Below are positions 61,801 through 64,000 of a stretch of 64,000 nucleotides of DNA, piece after piece; position 1 is the stretch's first letter, and every line of letters starts with the position of its first letter. Made by a program: the position numbers and the translations under genes. The notes beneath the pieces were generated by a model. The model searched no databases. It worked only from the letters and a program-made list of their open reading frames with translations, and was not told where the DNA came from. The stretch is from Pelecanus crispus (Eukaryota; Chordata; Aves; Pelecaniformes; Pelecanidae), in NCBI RefSeq assembly GCF_030463565.1, contig NC_134653.1, forward strand, positions 31,247,150 through 31,311,149, written 5' to 3'.

Positions 61801-64000
61801 GTTGCTACGGCTCAACAACGTAAAGTGATGATTAATATTTTTTAAAAACCTCTTTCAGGAGAAATTACAATCAATTAAATAGGAGTTAAGTACATCCTGG
61901 CTACGGTCCTTAGGTACTGCCGATTTAGGTAAAGCAGTACAACATTATTGTCAAATACGTGCTTACTTGATTTTTAGACAAGGCAATTAAAAAAAAAAAA
62001 AAATCTTACTTTGGTCTTCCTTTATATGGATACACAAATTATTCTCAATGCAACTGTAATGAGAAATTATCTTATTAGGGCTTTGAATACAGTAAGGTGT
62101 TATAGTCAATTGAATCAGCCAATTGATTACACTATGGCAAAATGCATTACATTTCCACAGACTGATTGGAGACCATGGAATGCAATGTATCTCAAACTTC
62201 ATAGAATATTTTTGCATGCTTTCTAGTGCATTATGATCTCATTATTTCCATATGTGTTTTGCAGAATATGACAGTGACACATCTTGCCACTATAAAATGG
62301 AACTAAGCTATGAGAACTTTATCACATCGGGCCCTGATCCTCATCCCCCTCCTATTGCAGATGATGAAAGTGATGATGATGATGACGATGATATTCCCCG
62401 GGTGAGGAGCGTGGCAAGCTCTGCCTGCTATAACTTGTGGTCTAAATACAGATCTTGTAATTCAGATTTTTAAGTTTTGCTACACAAGGGTTTTCCCTGC
62501 TTCCTTTAAGGAAAATACAGCTGTTGTTAACTTTTCTTTCTTCTTGGTGTTCTAAATAACTTTTGTAGGAGGATCACTATGCCCTGTTGGTTAAAGCCTG
62601 GGAAACTAAAGTTTTCCCTACAATTAGAAGAAGATTCCGTAATGAGGCTGAGAGGAAGTCTGGGTTGGATCAGATTAAAGGAGCTTTACAGTTAGGTATG
62701 GCTATGTTTATTTCCCTGCACATTGTTTTATATAATGTGCAATAAGTGTGAAGATAACACCTGTGTTTCTTTTATGTTTTACTGTATTCAGGGCTGGAAA
62801 ATTTAAATTAAAGAAAAAAATTTGCTTACTGTTTTCATCAAGTGCTTATAATTTGGTTTGGGGTCATGAGTTTTCTTTAACGCTTAAGTTGGACTATTTA
62901 AATAGGGAAAATGGCTTTAGAAATAGTGGCAGAATTTGTTGTGCTGTTGTGGATACAGAAACACTTTGGAATAACAGTTTGGGAAGAAATTATCTACATG
63001 TGTTTTCTGTCTATGACTATATCAAGGCAACACTTTTGAGGAACACTTTAAGTGGAGATTTGTAAATGAACACTGTTCTGTTTGTGGGGAGAATCACCCT
63101 AAGAGCAAAGTAAGAATTCTGAGCCCTAATAAGAAGTATACAAGTGTGTCTCAGGAAAGCTCTGCTCCCTATCTGTCAGCCTGACTGAAAGAATATTTAA
63201 GTAATTAGCTCATCGGCTTATGATGTCAATGAGAATAAGAACTTTTATTTCAAGTGGCTGGGGAAAATAACTAGCACTCCCTTCTGTCTACCAGGAATGG
63301 TTGATATAGCACGACAAACTGTAGAATTCCTCTACGAGGAAAATGGTGGAATCCCAAGAGACCTCTACCTTCCTACTATTGAGGATATCAAAGATGAAGC
63401 AAACAAATTTACAATTGATAAAGTACGAAAAGGTAAGGTCAGCAAAAAGTATCTTGAGGGGAAAATGAAAGCTAAGGGGCTCTGGTACTTGGAATCTACT
63501 GCATAAATTGTCAATCTGAGGAAAATGCTGTACCTTAAAAATTGTGTTGTCCTTTTCTGACCAGGTCTCACAGTGGTGACCCGCTCTCCTGACAGTAACA
63601 ATGTTACCAGTAGTGCTGTTGGAACAGCTTTACCCAAGTTTGCTATTCGTGGGATGCTGAAGACATTCGGTCTTCATGGTGTTGTTCTGGATGTTGATTC
63701 AGTGAGTAAAGATACATTGGGAGGGCTTTTAATGTGTCAGCATCACACATCTGTGAGCGAATATGAAGTGTACTAAATTGCTTAGAATGCTGATTTGGTG
63801 CTCTTTTTGAAGGAAAAAACATATTATCATTACTGTGTTTATTGACAGTGTTGGTTTTGGTGTTCCAGGTAAATGAATTGGTACAAGTAGAGACGTATCT
63901 CAGAAGTGAAGGAGTTCTGGTAAGATACTGGTATCCTATTGACATGTTAGAAAGGCCACCTGCTGGTTATAGGAGGACTGCAACAAATGGATTGGTTACC
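7646..64000 (+). CDS. HECTD4: HECTD4, probable E3 ubiquitin ligase (5' partial gene, 55 exons seen)
   Basis: I recognise this spliced gene as HECTD4, a very large HECT-domain protein presumed to transfer ubiquitin from E2 enzymes to substrates that remain poorly defined. Fifty-five exons with consensus borders and fully compatible phases give an open frame of 2847 codons, running off the window. The start ATG at 7646 has a strong Kozak context (GCGCCATGG) in a CpG island. Visible parts are an Ala-rich N terminus, a long Leu-rich, probably helical scaffold, a CUB-like beta region (about residues 1070-1175), a Lys-rich KQTKKQK patch (about 1735), a SPRY domain (about 2414-2565) and a run of seven Asp (about 2660). 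The catalytic HECT domain belongs at the C terminus and is not in the window, so ligase function is family knowledge. No frameshift or stop is needed anywhere. Exon entries follow; residue numbers use this model. Confidence 0.92.
7971..7988 (+). repeat. Poly-G run of 18
   Basis: An uninterrupted run of 18 G lies 155 nt inside intron 1 within the CpG island. It is quadruplex-prone on the non-template strand, and its length is likely to be unreliable in assemblies. Confidence 0.85.
9585..9603 (+). repeat. (TAAA)n microsatellite
   Basis: Short run of about four AAAT/TAAA units in intron 1. Confidence 0.7.
12078..12232. mobile_element. Possible decayed hAT-like MITE
   Basis: The left edge (TCAATGCTTCTGAATCC, then GGTTGTGACC) and the reverse complement of the right edge (TCAGCAGTTCCCAAGCT, then GGTCGTAACC) resemble each other. 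Both look like the CAGTGGTTCCCAAAC-type termini of old amniote hAT elements. The interior is short and noncoding. The match is loose, so this is tentative. Confidence 0.3.
15148..15196 (+). repeat. Local tandem duplication, 31-bp period
   Basis: The 18-mer CTTGGTTACATTAGAATT occurs at 15148-15165 and again at 15179-15196 in intron 1. Confidence 0.7.
19689..20206 (+). CDS. HECTD4: HECTD4 coding exon 2
   Basis: Residues 58-230, the longest exon in the window (518 nt). The acceptor is CCTTTTAG|ATATTG, and the donor GCAAG|GTAAGG is in phase 2. It encodes a charged helical segment with Arg/Leu-rich runs ([15 protein letters not shown]), followed by a hydrophobic block ([10 protein letters not shown]). 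Confidence 0.95.
20207..22708 (+). other. HECTD4 intron 2
   Basis: 2.5-kb phase-2 intron. It contains a (TG)n tract at about 20362-20379 and an open, exon-like segment at 22208-22363 that does not fit the gene's phase (listed separately). I recognise nothing else. Confidence 0.8.
22208..22363 (+). other. Exon-like open segment, phase-incompatible with HECTD4
   Basis: The segment has a good acceptor (CTTTTCTATTTTAG|TCAAG), an acceptable donor (ATTGAG|GTATTT) and a length of 156 nt, a multiple of three. Read in phase 0 it is fully open and protein-like (it includes [14 protein letters not shown] and [14 protein letters not shown]). Joined to exon 2, which ends in phase 2, it instead reads S-Q-E-S-H-F-stop. 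Exon 2 joins exon 3 perfectly without it. It could be a poison exon, an exon of another transcript, or a decayed exon that has lost one base. I do not recognise the peptide. Confidence 0.45.
22709..22798 (+). CDS. HECTD4: HECTD4 coding exon 3
   Basis: Residues 230-260, 90 nt, phase 2 to phase 2. Acceptor CCTTTTAG|AGGG, donor TACAG|GTTTGT. Encodes a short helical segment containing [15 protein letters not shown]. Confidence 0.93.
23170..23300 (+). CDS. HECTD4: HECTD4 coding exon 4
   Basis: Residues 260-304. Acceptor GCTTAAAG|GTTG, donor AATAAAG|GTAAAT, phase 1 out. Gly-rich and hydrophobic ([17 protein letters not shown]), ending in a Ser-rich linker. Confidence 0.94.
23301..25606 (+). other. 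HECTD4 intron 4
   Basis: 2.3 kb. A C-rich tract lies at about 24474-24505. Nothing else is recognised; the short open frames lack flanking splice sites and conserved-looking composition. Confidence 0.75.
25607..25715 (+). CDS. HECTD4: HECTD4 coding exon 5
   Basis: Residues 304-340. Acceptor CTGATTCAG|ATGC, donor TTGCG|GTAAGT, phase 2 out. Includes [20 protein letters not shown], resembling a beta-propeller-like or WD-like blade with following repeats, although no domain is formally recognised. Confidence 0.95.
25897..25975 (-). mobile_element. CR1 LINE 3'-end fragment
   Basis: Read on the + strand, GTAGAATAATTTAGGTTGAA and the following block with GACCTCTGGAGGCCATGTAG are the reverse complement of an avian CR1 3' terminus. 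Only about 80 nt is recognisable, and it is moderately diverged. Confidence 0.8.
26355..26493 (+). CDS. HECTD4: HECTD4 coding exon 6
   Basis: Residues 340-386. Acceptor TTTTGCCAG|AGGT, donor CTTCAG|GTAAAA, phase 0 out. Encodes [18 protein letters not shown] and continues the propeller-like pattern of short beta strands. Confidence 0.95.
26494..27436 (+). other. HECTD4 intron 6
   Basis: 0.94 kb; holds an alternating TG/TA tract at about 26694-26754 and no other recognisable feature. Confidence 0.75.
26694..26754. repeat. Alternating purine-pyrimidine (TG/TA) tract
   Basis: About 60 nt of mixed TG, TA and CA dinucleotides, including GCGCATGTGTGTGTATACAC. It is potentially Z-DNA-forming, and its length is likely polymorphic. 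Confidence 0.75.
27437..27607 (+). CDS. HECTD4: HECTD4 coding exon 7
   Basis: Residues 387-443, 171 nt, phase 0 to 0. Acceptor CTCTCGTAG|GTATG, donor CTTATA|GTAAGC. Includes [18 protein letters not shown], a strongly propeller-blade-like strand pattern. Confidence 0.95.
27608..28903 (+). other. HECTD4 intron 7
   Basis: 1.3 kb; contains a TG/TA/CA alternating tract at about 28136-28203, similar to the one in intron 6. No other feature is seen. Confidence 0.75.
28136..28203. repeat. Alternating purine-pyrimidine (TG/TA) tract
   Basis: Imperfect TG/TA/CA alternation over about 65 nt, including GTGTGTATATATACACATAT. Confidence 0.7.
28904..29096 (+). CDS. HECTD4: HECTD4 coding exon 8
   Basis: Residues 444-508. 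Acceptor CATTTTAATAG|GTAG, donor CAAGCAG|GTCAGA, phase 1 out. Includes [17 protein letters not shown], a basic helix followed by a Ser/Thr-rich linker. Confidence 0.95.
30289..30299. repeat. 11-bp direct repeat, left flank of CR1
   Basis: CTTATATATTA here is repeated exactly at 30737-30747 on the other side of the CR1. It may be a target-site duplication, but the AT-rich context and a larger nearby repeat allow other origins. Confidence 0.6.
30300..30736 (-). mobile_element. CR1 LINE 3' end (5'-truncated)
   Basis: The + strand starts with AGAATCGTAGAATCATAGAA, the reverse complement of the CR1 3' terminal repeat, and continues with typical avian CR1 sequence. On the minus strand, 30705-30412 is still open for about 97 codons. 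It corresponds to the C-terminal tail of the CR1 ORF2 protein ([20 protein letters not shown]), with no reverse-transcriptase motifs. It is a 5'-truncated, dead copy of fairly low divergence, antisense to HECTD4. Confidence 0.92.
30737..30747. repeat. 11-bp direct repeat, right flank of CR1
   Basis: CTTATATATTA, identical to 30289-30299. Confidence 0.6.
30977..31138 (+). CDS. HECTD4: HECTD4 coding exon 9
   Basis: Residues 508-562. Acceptor ATACTTCAG|CTGC, donor TTAAAAA|GTAAGT, phase 1 out. Includes [19 protein letters not shown] and a following Gly/Ser-rich loop. Confidence 0.94.
31236..31349 (+). CDS. HECTD4: HECTD4 coding exon 10
   Basis: Residues 562-600. Acceptor TTCTATGTAG|TTCT, donor GGACTTG|GTAAGA, phase 1 out. 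Encodes [19 protein letters not shown]. Intron 9 is only 97 nt. Confidence 0.93.
31350..32680 (+). other. HECTD4 intron 10
   Basis: 1.3 kb of AT-rich sequence with no recognisable repeat, RNA gene or exon. Confidence 0.7.
32681..32821 (+). CDS. HECTD4: HECTD4 coding exon 11
   Basis: Residues 600-647. Acceptor TTTTCTTAG|GTGC, donor CCCAAAG|GTGAGG, phase 1 out. An in-frame GAG|GTAAAC donor 6 nt downstream breaks the phase with exon 12, so it is not used in this model. Includes [19 protein letters not shown]. Confidence 0.94.
33189..33421 (+). CDS. HECTD4: HECTD4 coding exon 12
   Basis: Residues 647-724, 233 nt. Acceptor CTTCTAG|GGGA, donor TTTCAG|GTACAA, phase 0 out. Helical, with [19 protein letters not shown]. 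Confidence 0.95.
33828..33973 (+). CDS. HECTD4: HECTD4 coding exon 13
   Basis: Residues 725-773. Acceptor TTTTTCTTAG|GTGG, donor CTATTAG|GTAAAT, phase 2 out. Contains [15 protein letters not shown] and a Leu-rich helix. Confidence 0.95.
33974..36073 (+). other. HECTD4 intron 13
   Basis: 2.1 kb. It contains scattered short open frames on both strands that lack splice sites. I recognise no repeat or gene. Confidence 0.7.
36074..36144 (+). CDS. HECTD4: HECTD4 coding exon 14
   Basis: Residues 773-797, 71 nt, the smallest exon found. A long T tract leads into CTTTAG|CTCT; the donor is ACTGAAG|GTAAGA, phase 1 out. Includes [15 protein letters not shown]. Confidence 0.94.
36824..36929 (+). CDS. 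HECTD4: HECTD4 coding exon 15
   Basis: Residues 797-832. Acceptor CCATTTTAG|GAGA, donor CATTATAG|GTAAAC, phase 2 out. Includes [17 protein letters not shown] and an acidic SEDDDH turn. Intron 14 (0.68 kb) shows nothing of note. Confidence 0.95.
37567..37687 (+). CDS. HECTD4: HECTD4 coding exon 16
   Basis: Residues 832-872. Acceptor CATTTTTTGAAG|ACTA, donor GTGCCT|GTAAGT, phase 0 out. Includes [17 protein letters not shown]. Confidence 0.94.
37688..38611 (+). other. HECTD4 intron 16
   Basis: 0.92 kb; no recognisable feature. Confidence 0.7.
38612..38740 (+). CDS. HECTD4: HECTD4 coding exon 17
   Basis: Residues 873-915, 129 nt, phase 0 to 0. Acceptor ATGTTAAAG|GCTG, donor GTACAG|GTAAAC. Includes [14 protein letters not shown] and the acidic DENDDSDSS. 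Confidence 0.94.
38741..39955 (+). other. HECTD4 intron 17
   Basis: 1.2 kb; no recognisable feature. Confidence 0.7.
39956..40080 (+). CDS. HECTD4: HECTD4 coding exon 18
   Basis: Residues 916-957. Acceptor TGTACCTAG|GAGC, donor GCAAAG|GTAAGA, phase 2 out. Amphipathic helix [17 protein letters not shown]. Confidence 0.95.
40081..41155 (+). other. HECTD4 intron 18
   Basis: 1.1 kb; no recognisable feature. Confidence 0.7.
41156..41309 (+). CDS. HECTD4: HECTD4 coding exon 19
   Basis: Residues 957-1008. Acceptor CTCCTTATAG|ATTA, donor AGTCAG|GTATGG, phase 0 out. Leu-rich, HEAT-like helices including [17 protein letters not shown]. Confidence 0.95.
41611..41711 (+). CDS. HECTD4: HECTD4 coding exon 20
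   Basis: Residues 1009-1042. Acceptor TGTGCCACAG|ACTG, donor GACGAGAG|GTGATT, phase 2 out. A Ser/Pro-rich linker ([14 protein letters not shown]) likely to be disordered. Confidence 0.92.
41712..42766 (+). other. HECTD4 intron 20
   Basis: 1.05 kb; a short CT run followed by T10 at about 41811-41834. Nothing else is recognised. Confidence 0.7.
42767..42965 (+). CDS. HECTD4: HECTD4 coding exon 21
   Basis: Residues 1042-1108. Acceptor CTAATTTCAG|AATG, donor GATAAG|GTAAGC, phase 0 out. The second half ([14 protein letters not shown], then SSQYDYDK) begins a CUB-like beta segment of the kind seen in some giant ligase-like proteins such as ZZEF1. That comparison is from memory. Confidence 0.95.
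44107..44371 (+). mobile_element. MIR-like (CORE-SINE) element
   Basis: Contains the tRNA-derived body and CORE with GACTTGCTGTGTGACC, CCTCAGTTTCCCCATCTG, TAAAATGGGGATAATAATAC and the tail block CAGGGCTGTTGTGAGGAT. It then has AAGCGCTTTG and a 3' (ATT)n tail. It is on the same strand as HECTD4. The variant tail resembles the amniote MIR form known from turtles and crocodilians, by recollection. The 5' boundary is approximate. Confidence 0.88.
44395..44421 (+). other. HECTD4: Possible in-frame 9-codon extension of exon 22
   Basis: The strong acceptor TTTTTCTCTTACAG at 44394 would add 27 nt in frame without a stop (SNSVFYVLK) before the usual exon. The downstream acceptor TTTTGAAG|TTGG (44421) gives the protein I recognise. 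A CTAAC branch-point-like motif lies at 44396-44400, inside this stretch. Confidence 0.5.
44422..44541 (+). CDS. HECTD4: HECTD4 coding exon 22
   Basis: Residues 1109-1148, phase 0 to 0. Downstream acceptor chosen because DYDK joins [19 protein letters not shown] as in the family. Donor TTAGTAAAG|GTACAG. Middle of the CUB-like segment. Confidence 0.92.
44542..45742 (+). other. HECTD4 intron 22
   Basis: 1.2 kb; ends in a long pyrimidine tract (45683-45730). No recognisable repeat. Confidence 0.7.
45743..45847 (+). CDS. HECTD4: HECTD4 coding exon 23
   Basis: Residues 1149-1183, 105 nt, phase 0 to 0. Acceptor AAATTTTAAG|GTGG, donor GCACAG|GTACTC. Beta strands [13 protein letters not shown] and [10 protein letters not shown] close the CUB-like segment. 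Confidence 0.95.
45848..46670 (+). other. HECTD4 intron 23
   Basis: 0.82 kb; no recognisable feature. Confidence 0.7.
46671..46834 (+). CDS. HECTD4: HECTD4 coding exon 24
   Basis: Residues 1184-1238. Acceptor TTCCTCCTACAG|GAGT, donor TACAAAG|GTAAAA, phase 2 out. Hydrophobic helix [19 protein letters not shown], probably a buried solenoid helix, not a membrane span. Confidence 0.95.
47198..47431 (+). CDS. HECTD4: HECTD4 coding exon 25
   Basis: Residues 1238-1316. Acceptor TATTTTTCCAG|GTGC, donor AGTATAAA|GTAAGT, phase 2 out. Pro/Ser-rich linker ([13 protein letters not shown]), then a Pro-rich conserved block. Confidence 0.95.
47679..47871 (+). CDS. HECTD4: HECTD4 coding exon 26
   Basis: Residues 1316-1380. 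Acceptor ATAACCCTAG|GGAA, donor TTGCAG|GTAAAA, phase 0 out. Acidic helices with [18 protein letters not shown]. Confidence 0.95.
48038..48142 (+). CDS. HECTD4: HECTD4 coding exon 27
   Basis: Residues 1381-1415, phase 0 to 0. Acceptor CTTTATTAG|AGTG, donor AATGAG|GTAAGC. Coiled-coil-like start ([17 protein letters not shown]). Confidence 0.95.
48226..48314 (+). CDS. HECTD4: HECTD4 coding exon 28
   Basis: Residues 1416-1445. Acceptor CTTTGTTTAG|AGCA, donor CATTAAG|GTTAGT, phase 2 out. Intron 27 is only 83 nt. Confidence 0.94.
48907..49082 (+). CDS. HECTD4: HECTD4 coding exon 29
   Basis: Residues 1445-1504. Acceptor ATAATCTTAG|GGAG, donor ACTCCAG|GTATAT, phase 1 out. Includes [18 protein letters not shown] and a Ser/Thr-rich tail. 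Confidence 0.95.
49534..49669 (+). CDS. HECTD4: HECTD4 coding exon 30
   Basis: Residues 1504-1549. Acceptor AATATTGCAG|CCTG, donor GTCAAAG|GTATAC, phase 2 out. Includes [17 protein letters not shown], a plausible phosphorylation-rich loop (RSMSAP). Confidence 0.95.
49819..49960 (+). CDS. HECTD4: HECTD4 coding exon 31
   Basis: Residues 1549-1596. Acceptor ATTCTCTTAG|GCGA, donor CAAGCG|GTATGT, phase 0 out. Basic [12 protein letters not shown], then a helical block. Intron 30 is 149 nt. Confidence 0.95.
50075..50241 (+). CDS. HECTD4: HECTD4 coding exon 32
   Basis: Residues 1597-1652. Acceptor AATCTTGTAG|GTGT, donor GACCAAG|GTTTGC, phase 2 out. Includes [19 protein letters not shown]. Intron 31 is 114 nt. 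Confidence 0.94.
50242..50836 (+). other. HECTD4 intron 32
   Basis: 0.6 kb; a T run of about 15 near 50748-50760. Nothing else is recognised. Confidence 0.7.
50837..50983 (+). CDS. HECTD4: HECTD4 coding exon 33
   Basis: Residues 1652-1701. Acceptor CTACCAACAG|AATT, donor ACACAAG|GTATGA, phase 2 out. Includes [17 protein letters not shown]. Confidence 0.95.
51299..51483 (+). CDS. HECTD4: HECTD4 coding exon 34
   Basis: Residues 1701-1763. Acceptor CTCATACAG|GAGT, donor AGAAGAAG|GTAGGA, phase 1 out. Carries the Lys-rich EKQTKKQK, a possible but unproven nuclear localisation patch, before a helix ([13 protein letters not shown]). Confidence 0.95.
51999..52152 (+). CDS. HECTD4: HECTD4 coding exon 35
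   Basis: Residues 1763-1814. Acceptor CTTTTAAAG|GTGG, donor CTGTCAAG|GTACTA, phase 2 out. Includes [18 protein letters not shown]. Confidence 0.95.
52465..52745 (+). CDS. HECTD4: HECTD4 coding exon 36
   Basis: Residues 1814-1908, 281 nt. Acceptor CCCCCTTTCAG|GAGT, donor GTACCAG|GTACCA, phase 1 out. Leu-rich armadillo-like helices ([16 protein letters not shown]). Confidence 0.96.
53056..53245 (+). CDS. HECTD4: HECTD4 coding exon 37
   Basis: Residues 1908-1971. Acceptor TCTACTTCAAG|GATG, donor TACTAAG|GTAATC, phase 2 out. Ser/Thr-Pro and charged linker ([16 protein letters not shown]), probably disordered. Confidence 0.94.
53246..54411 (+). other. HECTD4 intron 37
   Basis: 1.17 kb; a T18 run at about 53306-53322. 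No other recognisable feature. Confidence 0.7.
54412..54493 (+). CDS. HECTD4: HECTD4 coding exon 38
   Basis: Residues 1971-1998. Acceptor CTTTAATAG|TAGC, donor ATGACAAAA|GTAAGA, phase 0 out. Includes [17 protein letters not shown]. Confidence 0.93.
54644..54648. repeat. Target-site duplication, left copy
   Basis: GCATT directly precedes the LTR and is repeated directly after it. Confidence 0.85.
54649..55210 (+). mobile_element. Solo LTR of an endogenous retrovirus
   Basis: A 562-bp LTR with canonical TG...CA ends (TGTCCTAGTTTCAGC ... AACCACAACA), flanked by the 5-bp duplication GCATT. It contains a TATA-like TCAGTATAGAAACTGG (about 54916) and ATTAAA as a candidate polyadenylation signal (about 55074), followed by a pyrimidine-rich 3' part. 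There are no internal retroviral genes, consistent with recombination between two LTRs. A truncated relative lies at 5321-5558. It is in the same orientation as HECTD4. A 5-bp duplication suits ERVL- or some ERVK-like families; I do not assign one. Confidence 0.92.
55211..55215. repeat. Target-site duplication, right copy
   Basis: GCATT, identical to 54644-54648. Confidence 0.85.
55699..55901 (+). CDS. HECTD4: HECTD4 coding exon 39
   Basis: Residues 1999-2066. Acceptor GTCTTATTTCAG|AGTG, donor CTCGCCAG|GTAGGT, phase 2 out. Includes [17 protein letters not shown] and a Lys-rich GDKKKT loop. Confidence 0.95.
56098..56233 (+). CDS. HECTD4: HECTD4 coding exon 40
   Basis: Residues 2066-2111. Acceptor TTCTGTATAG|GACG, donor GCTGAAAAA|GTAAGC, phase 0 out. 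Includes [18 protein letters not shown]. Confidence 0.95.
56234..56924 (+). other. HECTD4 intron 40
   Basis: 0.69 kb; no recognisable feature. Confidence 0.7.
56925..57107 (+). CDS. HECTD4: HECTD4 coding exon 41
   Basis: Residues 2112-2172, phase 0 to 0. Acceptor TCTGTCTTCAG|GTTC, donor GTTCAG|GTAATT. Helices including [19 protein letters not shown]. Confidence 0.95.
57381..57551 (+). CDS. HECTD4: HECTD4 coding exon 42
   Basis: Residues 2173-2229, 171 nt, phase 0 to 0. Acceptor TTTGGTTGTAG|GTTT, donor TCTGAG|GTACGG. Short beta strands ([18 protein letters not shown]) suggest a small SH3/Mib-like barrel; this is inferred only from pattern. Confidence 0.95.
57956..58125 (+). CDS. HECTD4: HECTD4 coding exon 43
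   Basis: Residues 2230-2286. Acceptor CCCCCACCATCAG|GCAT, donor AGAACCAG|GTGAGT, phase 2 out. Includes [18 protein letters not shown]. Confidence 0.95.
58126..58559 (+). other. HECTD4 intron 43
   Basis: 0.43 kb; no recognisable feature. Confidence 0.7.
58560..58675 (+). CDS. HECTD4: HECTD4 coding exon 44
   Basis: Residues 2286-2325. Acceptor TTTCCATTAAG|AGCA, donor AGCCCTG|GTAGGT, phase 1 out. Includes [18 protein letters not shown]. Confidence 0.95.
58676..59580 (+). other. HECTD4 intron 44
   Basis: 0.9 kb; no recognisable feature. Confidence 0.7.
59581..59684 (+). CDS. HECTD4: HECTD4 coding exon 45
   Basis: Residues 2325-2359. Acceptor TTGTTGTTACAG|GGGA, donor AGACAG|GTGAGC, phase 0 out. 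Includes [18 protein letters not shown], with a five-proline run. Confidence 0.95.
59969..60130 (+). CDS. HECTD4: HECTD4 coding exon 46
   Basis: Residues 2360-2413, phase 0 to 0. Acceptor CTGTTTGTAG|CCCA, donor GTACAG|GTAAGA. Leads into the SPRY domain. Confidence 0.95.
60271..60419 (+). CDS. HECTD4: HECTD4 coding exon 47 (SPRY start)
   Basis: Residues 2414-2463. Acceptor TTATTTCTAG|GCAC, donor TTTCACAA|GTACGT, phase 2 out. Opens the SPRY domain with [13 protein letters not shown] and [10 protein letters not shown], the family's first strand and GFG-like motif. Confidence 0.96.
60670..60749 (+). CDS. HECTD4: HECTD4 coding exon 48 (SPRY)
   Basis: Residues 2463-2490, 80 nt. Acceptor ACTTCTCAG|CAAT, donor TCTCCCG|GTATGT, phase 1 out. 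SPRY strands around [15 protein letters not shown]. Confidence 0.95.
60877..61040 (+). CDS. HECTD4: HECTD4 coding exon 49 (SPRY core)
   Basis: Residues 2490-2544. Acceptor TTTTTCTACAG|GTGA. Contains the SPRY signature [11 protein letters not shown] and [11 protein letters not shown]. It ends at CAGAAAAAG|GCAAGT, a GC donor, phase 0 out; no GT site nearby keeps the frame. Confidence 0.95.
61041..61581 (+). other. HECTD4: GC-AG intron 49
   Basis: The 5' splice site is AAAAAG|GCAAGT, which matches the strict consensus of GC-AG introns (AG|GCAAGT) at every other position. The acceptor is the canonical TCTTCTTTCAG. The U2-type machinery accepts such donors. Confidence 0.9.
61582..61819 (+). CDS. 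HECTD4: HECTD4 coding exon 50 (SPRY end)
   Basis: Residues 2545-2624, 238 nt. Acceptor TTCTTTCAG|AACA, donor CAACAAC|GTAAAG, phase 1 out. Ends the SPRY fold ([15 protein letters not shown]), followed by a Ser/Asp-rich low-complexity linker ([15 protein letters not shown]). Confidence 0.95.
61820..62264 (+). other. HECTD4 intron 50
   Basis: 0.44 kb; an A15 run at about 61988-62002. Nothing else is recognised. Confidence 0.7.
62265..62401 (+). CDS. HECTD4: HECTD4 coding exon 51 (poly-Asp)
   Basis: Residues 2624-2669. Acceptor GTTTTGCAG|AATA, donor CCCCGG|GTGAGG, phase 0 out. Encodes [20 protein letters not shown], a run of seven Asp encoded by a (GAT/GAC)n stretch. Confidence 0.95.
62569..62695 (+). 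CDS. HECTD4: HECTD4 coding exon 52
   Basis: Residues 2670-2712. Acceptor AACTTTTGTAG|GAGG, donor CAGTTAG|GTATGG, phase 1 out. Basic helix [17 protein letters not shown]. Confidence 0.95.
62696..63294 (+). other. HECTD4 intron 52
   Basis: 0.6 kb; no recognisable feature. The open frame at 62748-63065 lacks splice sites. Confidence 0.7.
63295..63432 (+). CDS. HECTD4: HECTD4 coding exon 53
   Basis: Residues 2712-2758. Acceptor CTGTCTACCAG|GAAT, donor CGAAAAG|GTAAGG, phase 1 out. Includes [18 protein letters not shown]. Confidence 0.95.
63565..63701 (+). CDS. HECTD4: HECTD4 coding exon 54
   Basis: Residues 2758-2803. Acceptor TTCTGACCAG|GTCT, donor GATTCA|GTGAGT, phase 0 out. Includes [19 protein letters not shown]. 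Confidence 0.95.
63869..64000 (+). CDS. HECTD4: HECTD4 coding exon 55 (partial at window edge)
   Basis: Residues 2804-2847 onward. Acceptor TGGTGTTCCAG|GTAA, phase 0 in. Open to the last base, with [19 protein letters not shown] strong internal donor (CTG|GTAAGA at 63920) is skipped because the conserved reading continues past it. Confidence 0.93.

Noticed and set aside
63920-63927. Strong donor-like CTG|GTAAGA inside exon 55
   Set aside because: The conserved reading continues unbroken past it ([18 protein letters not shown]), so it is most likely a cryptic site.
1-64000. A novel multi-gene system, CRISPR array, tRNA or rRNA genes
   Set aside because: No repeat-spacer pattern, cloverleaf or rRNA signature was seen. 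The window is one vertebrate gene with ordinary introns and repeats.

Overview
This is a eukaryotic window, almost certainly from a bird. The grounds are two CR1-type LINE 3' ends, two copies of an LTR that I recognise from memory as a common avian endogenous-retrovirus LTR, sparse interspersed repeats, and compact introns. It holds one protein-coding gene on the + strand, which I recognise as HECTD4 (a giant probable HECT-type E3 ubiquitin ligase). The gene starts at the ATG at 7646 and runs off the right edge. I could place 55 coding exons whose splice phases all join, giving 8541 coding nt (2847 codons) with no stop. The C-terminal part, including the catalytic HECT domain, lies beyond base 64000.

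Layout. 1-6796: intergenic and AT-rich, with no supported gene; it contains a 34-bp near-perfect palindrome (1235-1268) and a truncated LTR (5321-5558). About 6780-7960: CpG-island promoter with a G-rich minisatellite, a YY1-like motif, two short upstream ORFs, coding exon 1 and a run of 18 G. 7817-19688: a long first intron. 19689-64000: exons 2-55 and short introns. The introns hold a CR1 fragment (25897-25975, minus), a CR1 3' end with an 11-bp direct repeat at its edges (30300-30736, minus), an unusually intact MIR-like SINE abutting a splice acceptor (about 44107-44371), and a solo LTR with a 5-bp target-site duplication (54649-55210).

The encoded N-terminal two thirds of the protein is mostly unannotated, probably helical-repeat scaffold. 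A CUB-like beta segment is spread over exons 21-23, a SPRY domain over exons 47-50, and a poly-acidic stretch lies in exon 51. No operon-like, CRISPR, RNA-gene or defence content is visible. I found no new biological system. The points most worth checking are an open, exon-like segment that does not fit the gene's phase (22208-22363), a GC-AG intron (61041-61581), twin in-frame acceptors beside the MIR (44395/44422), and the promoter minisatellite. The HECTD4 assignment rests on recognising the conserved protein, not on an alignment.
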